Source: JBCCSZ01 sp039199225
Lineage (GTDB): Bacteria > Bacteroidota > Bacteroidia > Chitinophagales > Saprospiraceae
DNA length: 27,369 bases
Assembly (NCBI GenBank): GCA_039199225.1
Contig: JBCCSZ010000073.1
Location: 1 to 27,369, forward strand
Direction: 5' to 3'
The notes under the pieces are model-generated. The model saw only the letters and a list, made by a program, of their open reading frames with translations, was not told the DNA's origin and ran no database searches. Position 1 is the first letter of the stretch, and each line of letters starts with the position of its first letter. Shown piece by piece: positions 15,568-22,857 of the stretch. The position numbers were made by a program, and so were the translations under genes.

Positions 15568-16986
15568 TCAGCCTTCTTTGGGAATCAACAAATAATGTGA
15601 AATGTCCCCCTCTTCATTTTGGATGGGCTCCAAGCTGTATTTTTTGGCAATTTCTTCATGCCCTTTGACATCCCACTTTTTCAATCGCTTGAACCACTTT
15701 TTGGTGGATACGATGGCAAATGTCAGATCGGTATTGGTCATATCTGCATTCTTGAAAGTGGCGTCTCGGAGGTCGGCCTCACTCAGGTCGGCATCTTCCA
15801 GATTGGCATCCTCTAGGGTCGCGTTTCTTAGGATGGTGCTGTTGAGTCCTGCCTTTTCGAGCTTTGCTTCCGTCAAATTGGTGCGGGCGAGGTTGGCCCT
15901 CCGCAGGTCTGCCAATTCCAGGTCTACTTCGCTCAAGTCGGCATCTCTGAAGTCGGCATTGGTCGCATAGGCTTCTGATAAATTGGCTTCGCGCATGTAA
16001 GCTTCGCGGAAAATGGCGTTGTTGAGGTCTGCCTCTTCCAGTACGGCATTGGTTAGAATGGCCCCTTGGAGGTAAGCGCCGCGGAGAAAGGCTTCGTCGA
16101 GATCAGACCTGGAAAATTTGGTGCTGATGTAAATATTTTTGTACGATTCGGCGGTATCGAGGCGGCTATTGATCAGGCTGAGGAGCAGTTGGCCGCGCTC
16201 AGGGCTCAGAGGCTTTTTGGTTAGTTTGTCGTTTTTGAGATAGCGGTAGGGCTTTAGAGATTGGCTGAGGGCTGAAATCTGACCGATGAGCTCTAGGCTG
16301 ATGGCCCGCTTGACATTTTTGGGATTCTTCAGCTCTGCGTCCAGCCGATCCATGATGTTACCCATCAGGAAGACCAGGGAGCTTCTTCGATCTGCCTCAA
16401 TCAATTCTGTTTGTTGCTCGATTCGTTGGTTTTGCTTTGCTACAAGCGTATTCTGATTGTCGAATAAGCCGTTTTGAGCAATGACGAGCTTGTTTTGCCC
16501 CTTCACTAAATCGTTCTGAATATCGACTTTGGCGTTCTGACTTTCAAACAGCTTATTTTGTTCGTGGAACAGTTGATTTTGGCCATTGATCAATACATTT
16601 TGATTGGTGACCTGTTCAACTTGCAGCTCCAATAATCGATTTTGGCGATTTAGAATGAAGGTCTGTGTAACGAGAATCAACAAGGGAACGACGCCAATGA
16701 GAATGGTAAATATGCCAATGCGCGTGAGCCGCCAAACCAGGTGAGCGCTGACATCTGCGAAGGTATCTTTCTGAACGCCGTGTGGTAGTTCGGTATATAG
16801 TCGACTGAAACTATTCTTTAGCCCCTTACCTATGATGAGATAGGCAGCCTTTTTACTCAACATGTAACGTATGCTTTTTCGGCGGGCTTCCCTGCGATCT
16901 TGCTGCGTCGTTTTGAGTCTTTCCTTAAGTGCTTCGTTTTCCTTTTCGAGCTCTGCTAATCTATCTTCTATGGACTTTTTAAACAT
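15568..16986 (-). CDS. Membrane coiled-coil / pentapeptide-repeat protein
   Basis: 472 aa. Order of parts: a charged coiled coil (about 5-35), a basic amphipathic stretch, one membrane helix at about 90-112, twelve consecutive heptads at 115-198, a helical region to about 290, pentapeptide repeats of A(D/N)LXX type at about 296-425, and a soluble tail. All twelve heptads start with Gln and ten have Asn second, with a hydrophobic residue at the fifth place. Pentapeptide repeats form a right-handed beta-helix, often used for protein contacts; no enzyme motif is seen. It is probably an inner-membrane scaffold. Topology is not certain. It lies between the HAD and MDR genes, 47 and 85 bp apart, perhaps one transcript. 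Confidence 0.88.
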   Translation of the reverse strand: MFKKSIEDRLAELEKENEALKERLKTTQQDRREARRKSIRYMLSKKAAYLIIGKGLKNSFSRLYTELPHGVQKDTFADVSAHLVWRLTRIGIFTILIGVVPLLILVTQTFILNRQNRLLELQVEQVTNQNVLINGQNQLFHEQNKLFESQNAKVDIQNDLVKGQNKLVIAQNGLFDNQNTLVAKQNQRIEQQTELIEADRRSSLVFLMGNIMDRLDAELKNPKNVKRAISLELIGQISALSQSLKPYRYLKNDKLTKKPLSPERGQLLLSLINSRLDTAESYKNIYISTKFSRSDLDEAFLRGAYLQGAILTNAVLEEADLNNAIFREAYMREANLSEAYATNADFRDADLSEVDLELADLRRANLARTNLTEAKLEKAGLNSTILRNATLEDANLEDADLSEADLRDATFKNADMTNTDLTFAIVSTKKWFKRLKKWDVKGHEEIAKKYSLEPIQNEEGDISHYLLIPKEG

Positions 16987-17033
16987 AAGTGGCTAATCTT
17001 TCCAAAGAATGAAATTACGACTTTTACTGGATT

Positions 17034-17714
17034 TTAAGGGTGTCCTAATTTCATTTTTTCCAACAGGTCTTTTAAGTCGCGGGCTTCATACGTAACATTT
17101 GCAGGAAGCCTTTCAGGTGGATGGCCATTTCTATTGACCCAGGCAACAGATAATCCGGCGCTGGAGGCTCCAGCGACATCCCAAGCATTCGAGGATACAA
17201 AAAGGATGCGAGCTGGTTCTACTTGCAGTTGGTCGATGGCCATTTGGTAGACCCTGGGGTCTGGCTTAAAAATACCTACTTGTTCAACGGAAAATAGATG
17301 GTCGATCTTATCTTGTAGTCCAGCATTTGCAACGCCTGCTTGGAGCATACGGGGGGTACCGTTGGAAAGGATCGCTGTTTTTTTGCCCAATTGCTTTAGG
17401 CTGTCAAGTACCTTGGGTACCTCATCAAAGCAATTGGCTCGGAGGTATATGGGCATCAGCAGCTGGGGAACAGCCTCATTTCTGATTTGGAGAAAGTCCA
17501 TGGCAAAATGAAGCGCTTCCAGGGTGATTTGCTCAAAGTCGACATGCCGCTGCATCAGGCTCCTCAGCCAGGTATACTGCAGTTGCCGGCTGCGCCAAAT
17601 GTCCATGAGCACATTGGCTCGACCATCCGTTAAAGCATCGAGTTGTTCGTTGGGTAATTCCAGGCGAAATAAGGTGCCGTAGGCATCGAAAAGGAAACCA
17701 TCGTATGCAGTCAT
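17034..17714 (-). CDS. Type II haloacid dehalogenase (HAD superfamily, L-2-haloacid dehalogenase-like)
   Basis: 226 aa, normal for the family. HAD motif I FDAYGTL with nucleophile Asp10; WR at 40-41 with YTWLRSL; motif II LSNGTP (Ser117, Asn118); Lys150 in FKPDPRVY with Tyr156; motif IV FVSSNAWDVAGA (Ser175, Asn176, Asp179). This spacing matches the known catalytic set of L-2-haloacid dehalogenases almost residue for residue, so hydrolysis of 2-haloalkanoic acids to 2-hydroxy acids is plausible; many genomic members have unproven substrates. Cytoplasmic. An exact -7 box TATATTTG lies 35 bp upstream, in the gap shared with the divergent quinone oxidoreductase. Confidence 0.9.
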   Translation of the reverse strand: MTAYDGFLFDAYGTLFRLELPNEQLDALTDGRANVLMDIWRSRQLQYTWLRSLMQRHVDFEQITLEALHFAMDFLQIRNEAVPQLLMPIYLRANCFDEVPKVLDSLKQLGKKTAILSNGTPRMLQAGVANAGLQDKIDHLFSVEQVGIFKPDPRVYQMAIDQLQVEPARILFVSSNAWDVAGASSAGLSVAWVNRNGHPPERLPANVTYEARDLKDLLEKMKLGHP

Positions 17715-17748
17715 CTAAATGTATGCTTAGCTTTGTACTTTTTCACTG

Positions 17749-17756
17749 CAAATATA
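17749..17756 (-). promoter_or_regulatory. Likely -7 box for the haloacid dehalogenase gene
   Basis: The reverse strand reads TATATTTG, an exact match to TAnnTTTG, with the expected transcript start about 28 nt before the ATG at 17714. The nearest upstream TTG is 26 bp away, longer than the usual spacing. Confidence 0.5.
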
Positions 17757-17795
17757 AGAAAGAACTTTTCTGTCGTCCCTCACAACCCAGTCTAA

Positions 17796-18776
17796 ATGAA
17801 AGCAATCCTTACCAAAGCGCCTGGTGGCCCAGAAGTATTAACAATTGGTGAATGGGAAAAACCAGTGCCAGGCCCCAACGAAATTTTAGTGAAAGTGGCT
17901 GCGACGGCCCTTAATCGGGCCGATACTTTGCAGCGAAGAGGCATGTATCCTCCACCTCCGGGCGCCAGTCCGATATTGGGCTTGGAGATGGCTGGTACGG
18001 TGGTTGGCAAGGGGCCGGGAGCAGAGCGCTGGGCAATGGGAGATCGGGTTTGTGCCTTGTTGTCAGGTGGTGGTTATGCTGAATATGTCGTGCTACACGA
18101 AGGCTTGGCGCTGCCCGTGCCGGATGGGCTGGACATGGAAGCGGCCGCAGCCATTCCCGAAGTATTTTTAACGGCTTTCCAGGCCCTCTACTGGCTGGCT
18201 GGTCTTCAAAAAGGGGAGACTGTCTTGATTCATGCTGGGGCCAGTGGCGTTGGCACGGCTGCTATTCAATTGGCTCGAAAAATTGGAGCGGAAGTTTTCG
18301 CAACGGCTTCGGCTGCTAAGCATGCCACCTGTTTAAACTTGGGGGCCAGTGTAGCCATTGATTACAAAACAGTAGATTTTAAGGAAGTCATATTGGAAAA
18401 GACAAAAGGCAAGGGCGTCGATGTGGTCCTGGATTTTGTGGCGGCCTCTTACCTCCAACGCAACCTGGATTGCCTGGCCATCGATGGGCGCATGGTAATG
18501 TTGGCCTTAATGGGTGGTGCCAAAGTAGATAACTTAAACCTGTTGCCGATATTGCGCAAGCGCTTGCGCATCCAAGGCTCGACACTTCGCGCGCGAAGTG
18601 TTGCCTATAAACTGCAGTTGGTCCAGGAATTTGCCGATGTCTGCTGGGATGATTTTGCAGCCAAACAGCTAAAGCCCGTCATCGATCTCGTTTGCGATTG
18701 GAAAGAAGTCGTTCAAGCCCACGAGCGCATGGAAGCCAACTTAAATCAAGGGAAAATTGTCCTCAAAGTGAGTTAG
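17796..18776 (+). CDS. NAD(P)H quinone oxidoreductase, PIG3 family (MDR)
   Basis: 326 aa. Begins MKAILTKAPGGPEVL and shows the family blocks: VKVAATALNRADTLQRRGMY, PPPPGASPILGLEMAG, IPEVFLTAFQALYWLAGLQ, the NADPH-binding VLIHAGASGVGTAAIQLA, and LRKRLRIQGSTLRARS near residue 260. These are typical of PIG3/TIGR02824-type zinc-free quinone oxidoreductases, which reduce quinones with NADPH and use one-electron or detoxifying reactions. Cytoplasmic. The stretch encoding LRKRL...LRARS contains two long perfect DNA palindromes (18553-18570 and 18582-18601). Divergent from the dehalogenase gene; its stop is 12 bp from the convergent hydrolase stop. Confidence 0.92.
   Translation: MKAILTKAPGGPEVLTIGEWEKPVPGPNEILVKVAATALNRADTLQRRGMYPPPPGASPILGLEMAGTVVGKGPGAERWAMGDRVCALLSGGGYAEYVVLHEGLALPVPDGLDMEAAAAIPEVFLTAFQALYWLAGLQKGETVLIHAGASGVGTAAIQLARKIGAEVFATASAAKHATCLNLGASVAIDYKTVDFKEVILEKTKGKGVDVVLDFVAASYLQRNLDCLAIDGRMVMLALMGGAKVDNLNLLPILRKRLRIQGSTLRARSVAYKLQLVQEFADVCWDDFAAKQLKPVIDLVCDWKEVVQAHERMEANLNQGKIVLKVS
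18553..18601. repeat. Two adjacent perfect palindromes inside the quinone oxidoreductase gene
   Basis: TGCGCAAGCGCTTGCGCA (18553-18570, 18 bp) and ACACTTCGCGCGCGAAGTGT (18582-18601, 20 bp) are each fully self-complementary and 11 bp apart. They fall on codons for a conserved Arg-rich protein block, so codon choice may explain part of it. Confidence 0.8.
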
Positions 18777-18788
18777 AGATTGCCTTGA

Positions 18789-19730
18789 TTATTTCGACAA
18801 AACCTCGGCAATGATTTCTTGTACGCGTTCTGCTTGGGGCTTCAAAATGTTATGCCCTGTATCAAACCAGAAGATTTCCTTCGTAGGCGCCTTCAGTTGT
18901 TCAAAGTAGGCTTCTGTGAGTTTAAAGTTGGTATTGTAGTCCTTCTTACCCACGAAAAAGTAGACTGGACAATGGAGTTCTGGTAATTCTTCCGCCAAGT
19001 TTCTACTGTACAATTCCTTGTAGATGGGCATCCACTTTTGCTCCCAGTCCAGAAAAAAAGGCATGTACTGTTGAATTTGCTCATCTGTTACCTCTTGGCC
19101 ATCCGATACACTTTGCCATCTGTATTGAACAATCATTTGCTCGATGGTTTCATGTGGAATTTGTACAGCGGATAATTGCTCTAAGGCTTTTTTATGCTCC
19201 AACTCTGTAAAGTGCGCTATCAAGCGCTGCAATGCTATTTTTTGACTTTCTGTAGCATTGATGCTTGGACTAACGGCGAACAGCGCTTGTACTTGCTTGG
19301 GATATTTGTGGGCCAGGTGAAAGCCCAGTACCGTTCCCCAGGAATTGGATAGGATGATTAATTGCGATCGCTTGAATCTCTTCAATAGATGCATAAAGAC
19401 TTCTTCGGCATCCTTTTTCATTCTATCTAAGGTAACCGGAGCATCAAAAGCATTCAGCTTTAAGGTTTGGCCCGAGTTTCTTTGATCCCAGTGAACCACG
19501 ACAAAGTTTTCCTCTAGCTTAGCCGTAATTCTATCTTTTTGGGCCGAAGCAGCCTGTCCGGGGCCACCATGCAAATACAGTAATATTGGGTGGACTGTAT
19601 TTTTACCTTGGATGCTTACAAACTGCTCGATGCCACCTATTTGAATGTTTGCTGTTGTATCGATTGCTGTTGCGTGAAGGGTATTTATGAAAAAGAGCAG
19701 AAAAAGGGTGGAAAGAAATGCTGATTTCAT
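18789..19730 (-). CDS. Exported alpha/beta hydrolase, proline iminopeptidase-like
   Basis: 313 aa. Signal peptide about 1-20 (MKSAFLSTLFLLFFINTLHA). HGGPG at 54-58 (oxyanion-hole motif) and WDQR at 81-84 are hallmarks of the proline iminopeptidase (S33) branch. The nucleophile elbow is SNSWG with Ser130, so the usual first Gly of GxSxG is Ser. The acid is likely the Asp in VGKKDYNT and the base the His in TGHNIL. An N-terminal-proline aminopeptidase or related hydrolase outside the cytoplasm is likely; the substrate cannot be read from sequence. It lies 110 bp downstream of the bacilliredoxin gene, with a hairpin in between, so it may be a separate unit. Confidence 0.88.
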   Translation of the reverse strand: MKSAFLSTLFLLFFINTLHATAIDTTANIQIGGIEQFVSIQGKNTVHPILLYLHGGPGQAASAQKDRITAKLEENFVVVHWDQRNSGQTLKLNAFDAPVTLDRMKKDAEEVFMHLLKRFKRSQLIILSNSWGTVLGFHLAHKYPKQVQALFAVSPSINATESQKIALQRLIAHFTELEHKKALEQLSAVQIPHETIEQMIVQYRWQSVSDGQEVTDEQIQQYMPFFLDWEQKWMPIYKELYSRNLAEELPELHCPVYFFVGKKDYNTNFKLTEAYFEQLKAPTKEIFWFDTGHNILKPQAERVQEIIAEVLSK

Positions 19731-19779
19731 GTATGATTTTTTCTGGAAGACGGACGATATGGGCTTTTGTTACACGACA

Positions 19780-19810
19780 AATCCCGAACCTTGTAGCAAG
19801 ATTCGGGATT
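19780..19810 (-). terminator. Hairpin between bacilliredoxin and hydrolase genes
   Basis: Perfect 9-bp arms AATCCCGAA (19780-19788) and TTCGGGATT (19802-19810). The loop adds a nested CTTG/CAAG pair. It lies 31 bp after the bacilliredoxin stop on its strand. No T-run follows in either direction, so it may be a factor-assisted terminator, or a small interspersed repeat rather than a terminator. Confidence 0.4.
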
Positions 19811-19840
19811 CGAGACAAAAACGGCTGGGGCGTAGTCCTC

Positions 19841-20254
19841 TTAGCAGAAACGCTCGTAGGCCATTTTCAAGTTCGTTGCAATCATTTCTGCAGATCGACC
19901 TTCGATGTGGTGCCTTTCAATGAAGTGAACCAGCTTTCCATCTTTGAACAAACCGATGGATGGAGAGGAAGGAGGATATGGCAAAAGGTATTGTCTGGCT
20001 TTTTCTGTAGCTTCGCGATTGACACCGGCGAATACTGTGTATAGTTTATCTGGCTTCTGGTCTGCGCCCAAAGACATTTTGACTCCTGGGCGGGCGTTGG
20101 CGGCTGCACAGCCACAAACGGAATTGACGACCAGCAAAGCAGTTCCTTGCTGATTTTGAAGAACTGCATCAACTGCTTCGGGTGTTGACAGACCTTCGAA
20201 ACCGTGATCGGTTAGGTCTTTATTCATCGGAGCTACTAAATCTGGTGGATACAT
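19841..20254 (-). CDS. BrxA/BrxB (YphP/YqiW) family bacilliredoxin
   Basis: 137 aa, the normal length. The family-specific active site CGC is at 47-49 (VVNSVCGCAAANARPG), with N-terminal MYPPDLVAPMNKDL, then VFAGVNREAT, PSSPSIGLFKDGKLVHF and RHHIEGRSAE. Family members remove bacillithiol from S-bacillithiolated proteins in Firmicutes and act as thiol-disulfide exchange proteins; Bacteroidota also carry the family. Cytoplasmic. An exact -7 box TATTTTTG lies about 29 bp upstream. The gene is followed by a hairpin and then the exported hydrolase. Confidence 0.93.
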   Translation of the reverse strand: MYPPDLVAPMNKDLTDHGFEGLSTPEAVDAVLQNQQGTALLVVNSVCGCAAANARPGVKMSLGADQKPDKLYTVFAGVNREATEKARQYLLPYPPSSPSIGLFKDGKLVHFIERHHIEGRSAEMIATNLKMAYERFC

Positions 20255-20282
20255 ATTGCTTCTGATTTACTTTGGTTTCCTA

Positions 20283-20290
20283 CAAAAATA
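20283..20290 (-). promoter_or_regulatory. Likely -7 box for the bacilliredoxin gene
   Basis: The reverse strand reads TATTTTTG, an exact TAnnTTTG, with an upstream TTTG 23 bp away that could be the -33 element. The expected leader is about 22 nt. Confidence 0.5.
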
Positions 20291-20415
20291 GACGAATTAA
20301 GTCAAAAATAATACAAATCCTGGCCTAAAAGGTTCGGTTTTGGAATATTTGATGGCACGACTTTGGAGAAATTGTTAATTTGCGATCATACTTTACAAGA
20401 CGTAATTGATAGCAT

Positions 20416-20787
20416 ATGCTTTACAAGAAACTTGGATTTCCAATCACTTGTCTCTGCTTGTTGTTGTTCTTACTACCTCAATGGGCTTGCGACACAGATA
20501 AATTACCCGAGCCAATGCCACCGGACTGTGACCCGATACCGGTCTATGATGTTGAGGTCAAACCCATCATAGCTGCCAGCTGTGCCATCTCAGGTTGTCA
20601 CGACAACAGTGGTGCTGCGCCCGGTAATTTCACAACCTATGATGGTATGTTATCCCGCCTCAACAATGGGTTGTTTCAGGATCAAGTTGTTGATACGGAT
20701 GAAATGCCTCTTCCACCGGCTGAGTTAAGCCTTGAAAACGAGGAGGTTCTTCGCTGTTGGATCGAGAACGGATTTCCGAAAAATTAA
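20416..20787 (+). CDS. Cytochrome c-like lipoprotein with CX4CH heme-type motif
   Basis: 123 aa. A hydrophobic N terminus ends in LPQWAC (Cys25, imperfect lipobox), followed by an acidic Pro-rich linker. The core IIAASCAISGCHDNSGAAP carries Cys56-x4-Cys61-His62, a longer spacing than the classic CxxCH but usual in small cytochrome-like domains of Bacteroidota and Planctomycetes (SCA.SGCH). A distal DEMPLPPAELS supplies a Met-Pro that could be the second heme ligand, and LENEEVLRCWIENGFPKN closes the domain. It should sit in the periplasm or on a membrane as an electron carrier. First gene of an apparent operon with the DUF5777 barrel and the di-heme cytochrome. Heme binding is inferred. Confidence 0.82.
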   Translation: MLYKKLGFPITCLCLLLFLLPQWACDTDKLPEPMPPDCDPIPVYDVEVKPIIAASCAISGCHDNSGAAPGNFTTYDGMLSRLNNGLFQDQVVDTDEMPLPPAELSLENEEVLRCWIENGFPKN

Positions 20788-20837
20788 TCAGAACAAACTA
20801 TAGAATAAACATAACCGCCAATCTCAAAGACTGTCAA

Positions 20838-21698
20838 ATGAAGTACTTCTATCTATTGCTATTTGCTTTTCTGTGGACGCTTCCGGGAAATGCCCAAATT
20901 CGGGTATACCAAGCGTTCAAGGATACAAGAGTCATTAATTCCCATTCGATAGAAACAACACCTCGTCGAAAGATGGACATCCGAATTGGACACCGCTTTG
21001 GTGATTTTGCAGGCGCTCGTGGTGGCTGGCAGAGCTTCTATGGGCTAGAGAATGCAGAGGATGTTCTCATCGGTGTCAATTATGGTGTTTCCGACAACCT
21101 GGCTGTGGGCTTCTTTCGGACAAAGGGTGCTTCACAGTTGCAGCAGTTGCTCCATGGAGAGGTGAAATTCCGGATTTTTCACCAAACGGCAGACAACAGT
21201 GTACCACTTTCGTTGACGGCCACTAGCTTGGCTACAGTCTCCACGATGGAGAAGAGTGAAAACCCGGAATCGCTGGCCAATTTTGATAAATTCTCACATC
21301 GAATGTCCTACCATGCTCAGCTGTTGTTGGCTCGCAAATTCTCCGACCGCTTCACGCTCCAATTGATGGGCGGCTACGTTCACCGCAATCAAGTTGCCAG
21401 CAACGATGAAAATGGTTTGTTGCACCTCGGAGCTGCTACTCGGGTACAACTGACCAAGGTTTTTGGACTTATTGTCGATTTTGCTTATCCCATTTCCTCA
21501 TTGCGCAATGCCGACAATGGGTACTATCCGCCATTGGGCATCGGTTTAGAAATTGAAACGGGTGGACACGTCTTTCAGCTCAACCTGACCAATGCCACTG
21601 GCCTGATGGAAACGGACTACATCCCGAATACTCGCACCAATTGGGGGGACGGAGAGTACCGCATCGGATTCACCATTTCTCGTTTGTTTAACTTGTAA
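20838..21698 (+). CDS. DUF5777-type outer-membrane beta-barrel protein
   Basis: 286 aa from the ATG at 20838. The frame is open back to 20757, but only this start gives a clean signal peptide (MKYFYLLLFAFLWTLPGNAQ). The mature protein opens with a conserved-looking INSHSIETTPRRKMDIRIGH and then shows alternating beta strands with aromatic girdles (GDFAGARGGWQSFYGLENAEDV, LAVGFFRTKG, YHAQLLLARKF, PLGIGLEIETGGHVFQLNLTN), ending in Phe-Asn-Leu, as expected of a barrel. This matches the Bacteroidota DUF5777 family of unknown function. It lies 50 bp after the cytochrome lipoprotein gene and 1 bp before the di-heme cytochrome gene, so a role in electron transfer is likely but unproven. Confidence 0.85.
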   Translation: MKYFYLLLFAFLWTLPGNAQIRVYQAFKDTRVINSHSIETTPRRKMDIRIGHRFGDFAGARGGWQSFYGLENAEDVLIGVNYGVSDNLAVGFFRTKGASQLQQLLHGEVKFRIFHQTADNSVPLSLTATSLATVSTMEKSENPESLANFDKFSHRMSYHAQLLLARKFSDRFTLQLMGGYVHRNQVASNDENGLLHLGAATRVQLTKVFGLIVDFAYPISSLRNADNGYYPPLGIGLEIETGGHVFQLNLTNATGLMETDYIPNTRTNWGDGEYRIGFTISRLFNL

Positions 21699-21699
21699 A

Positions 21700-22752
21700 A
21701 TGATTCCAATAATGAGGAAGAAGTGGCTATCTGCCATCTTACCGATCATGGCACTGCCGTTGTTCATCAATTTGGTGGCACCTCAAGACAGAGAGGCTCC
21801 GCAAATAACAGCTGATACGCCGGTCTGGGATATTTTGACTTTCCTAGGTGAACCAACACCCAACCACCAATCTAAGGATGCAGTAAAAGGTGCCAGCCCT
21901 GAGCAAGGCGAAACTTTGGTAACGACTGGCTTTGCCAGTAAGCCTTCCGGTGGTAAGACGGGTAAGCAGAGCAAGCATTTTGTCTGTACTTCTTGTCACA
22001 ACATCCAAAAGGAAGACCCTGACCTCAGCAAGGCTGATCCGCAGGCCCGCCTGGAATATGCCCGTGACAATGGCTTACCCTTTTTACAAGCAACCACCCT
22101 TCATGGAGCGGTCAATCGGACCAGTTTCTACAATGGCGATTACGAAAAAAAATATGGGGAGTTGGTCAAGCCGGCTCGCAATGACCTACGCGAAGCCATC
22201 CAACTGTGTGCGGTGGAATGTGCGCAGGGGCGAAAGTTGAAAGACTGGGAGCTGGAATCCATTCTACAGTACATGTGGACCTTGGAACTTAAGTTGGCAG
22301 ACCTTTCCTTGACAGAAGAGGAAATGGCCGAGTTGAAGCAAAAAGTAGCTGCTCACAAGCAAGGCAAGGACGATGAAACCCTGAATTGGTTGAAAGCGCG
22401 TTATTTACAAGGCTCTCCTGCCTCTTTCACCAAGCCGCCTGAAAATCGTGGTACAGGCTATGGATTGACAGGAAATCCCGACAATGGGCAATTGATTTAC
22501 GATCTGAGTTGTAAGCATTGCCATGAAAACAAGCGCTATTCGTTTTTTCAATTGGACGACTCGCCCATGACTTTTAAGTACCTGAAGAATCACATTGGGC
22601 GCTATTCCCATGCCTCGATTTACCAAGTCATTCGCTATGGGCAGCAGCCACTGTACGGGAAGCGTTCCTACATGCCGCAATACACCCAAGAAAAAATGAC
22701 TGATCAACAATTGGAGGACTTACGATCCTACATTGAGCTGAAAGCAAAGTAA
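21700..22752 (+). CDS. Di-heme cytochrome c family protein
   Basis: 350 aa. Signal peptide at the N terminus (MRKKWLSAILPIMALPLFINLVA); the first ATG (21700) and the fifth codon ATG (21712) are both possible, the second giving the more typical signal. Two CxxCH heme sites: CTSCH at 96-100 and CKHCH at 271-275. A CAVECAQG segment at 170-177 looks similar but lacks the His. Between the hemes lies a helical region with a charged stretch (about 203-225). RSYMPQYTQEKMTDQQLEDLRSYI near the end is the usual Met-ligand plus terminal helix of class I cytochrome domains. Periplasmic. It begins 1 bp after the DUF5777 gene, so translation is probably coupled. Confidence 0.9.
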   Translation: MIPIMRKKWLSAILPIMALPLFINLVAPQDREAPQITADTPVWDILTFLGEPTPNHQSKDAVKGASPEQGETLVTTGFASKPSGGKTGKQSKHFVCTSCHNIQKEDPDLSKADPQARLEYARDNGLPFLQATTLHGAVNRTSFYNGDYEKKYGELVKPARNDLREAIQLCAVECAQGRKLKDWELESILQYMWTLELKLADLSLTEEEMAELKQKVAAHKQGKDDETLNWLKARYLQGSPASFTKPPENRGTGYGLTGNPDNGQLIYDLSCKHCHENKRYSFFQLDDSPMTFKYLKNHIGRYSHASIYQVIRYGQQPLYGKRSYMPQYTQEKMTDQQLEDLRSYIELKAK

Positions 22753-22846
22753 ATGCTCCCATTGTTTGTATGTTAAGCGCTAGGATTGAACCGCAATGAT
22801 TCTGGATTTGTTAGGTAATTTCTTTTCCTTTTTTACCAACAATCCA

Positions 22847-22854
22847 TAACTTTG
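22847..22854 (+). promoter_or_regulatory. -7 box directly before guaB (leaderless arrangement)
   Basis: TAACTTTG matches TAnnTTTG exactly and ends 3 bp before the ATG at 22858. Initiation at the usual distance would fall on or next to the start codon, giving a leaderless or nearly leaderless mRNA. No good -33 TTG is visible. Confidence 0.5.
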
Positions 22855-22857
22855 CGC

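Noticed and set aside
15602..15970. Antisense open frame over the pentapeptide repeats, rich in Ser/Ala/Arg
   Set aside because: It mirrors the repeat codons of the real gene on the other strand; no start signal or recognisable domain.
15680..16100. Regular DNA repeats that could suggest a CRISPR or tandem-repeat array
   Set aside because: They are the diverged 15-bp units of the pentapeptide-repeat protein and stay in frame; there are no identical repeats with unique spacers.
20757..20837. In-frame extension of the DUF5777 gene
   Set aside because: It overlaps the cytochrome gene and puts 27 charged residues before the signal peptide.
22852..22857. TTG start for guaB
   Set aside because: It lies inside the -7 box; the ATG two codons later is the more likely start.
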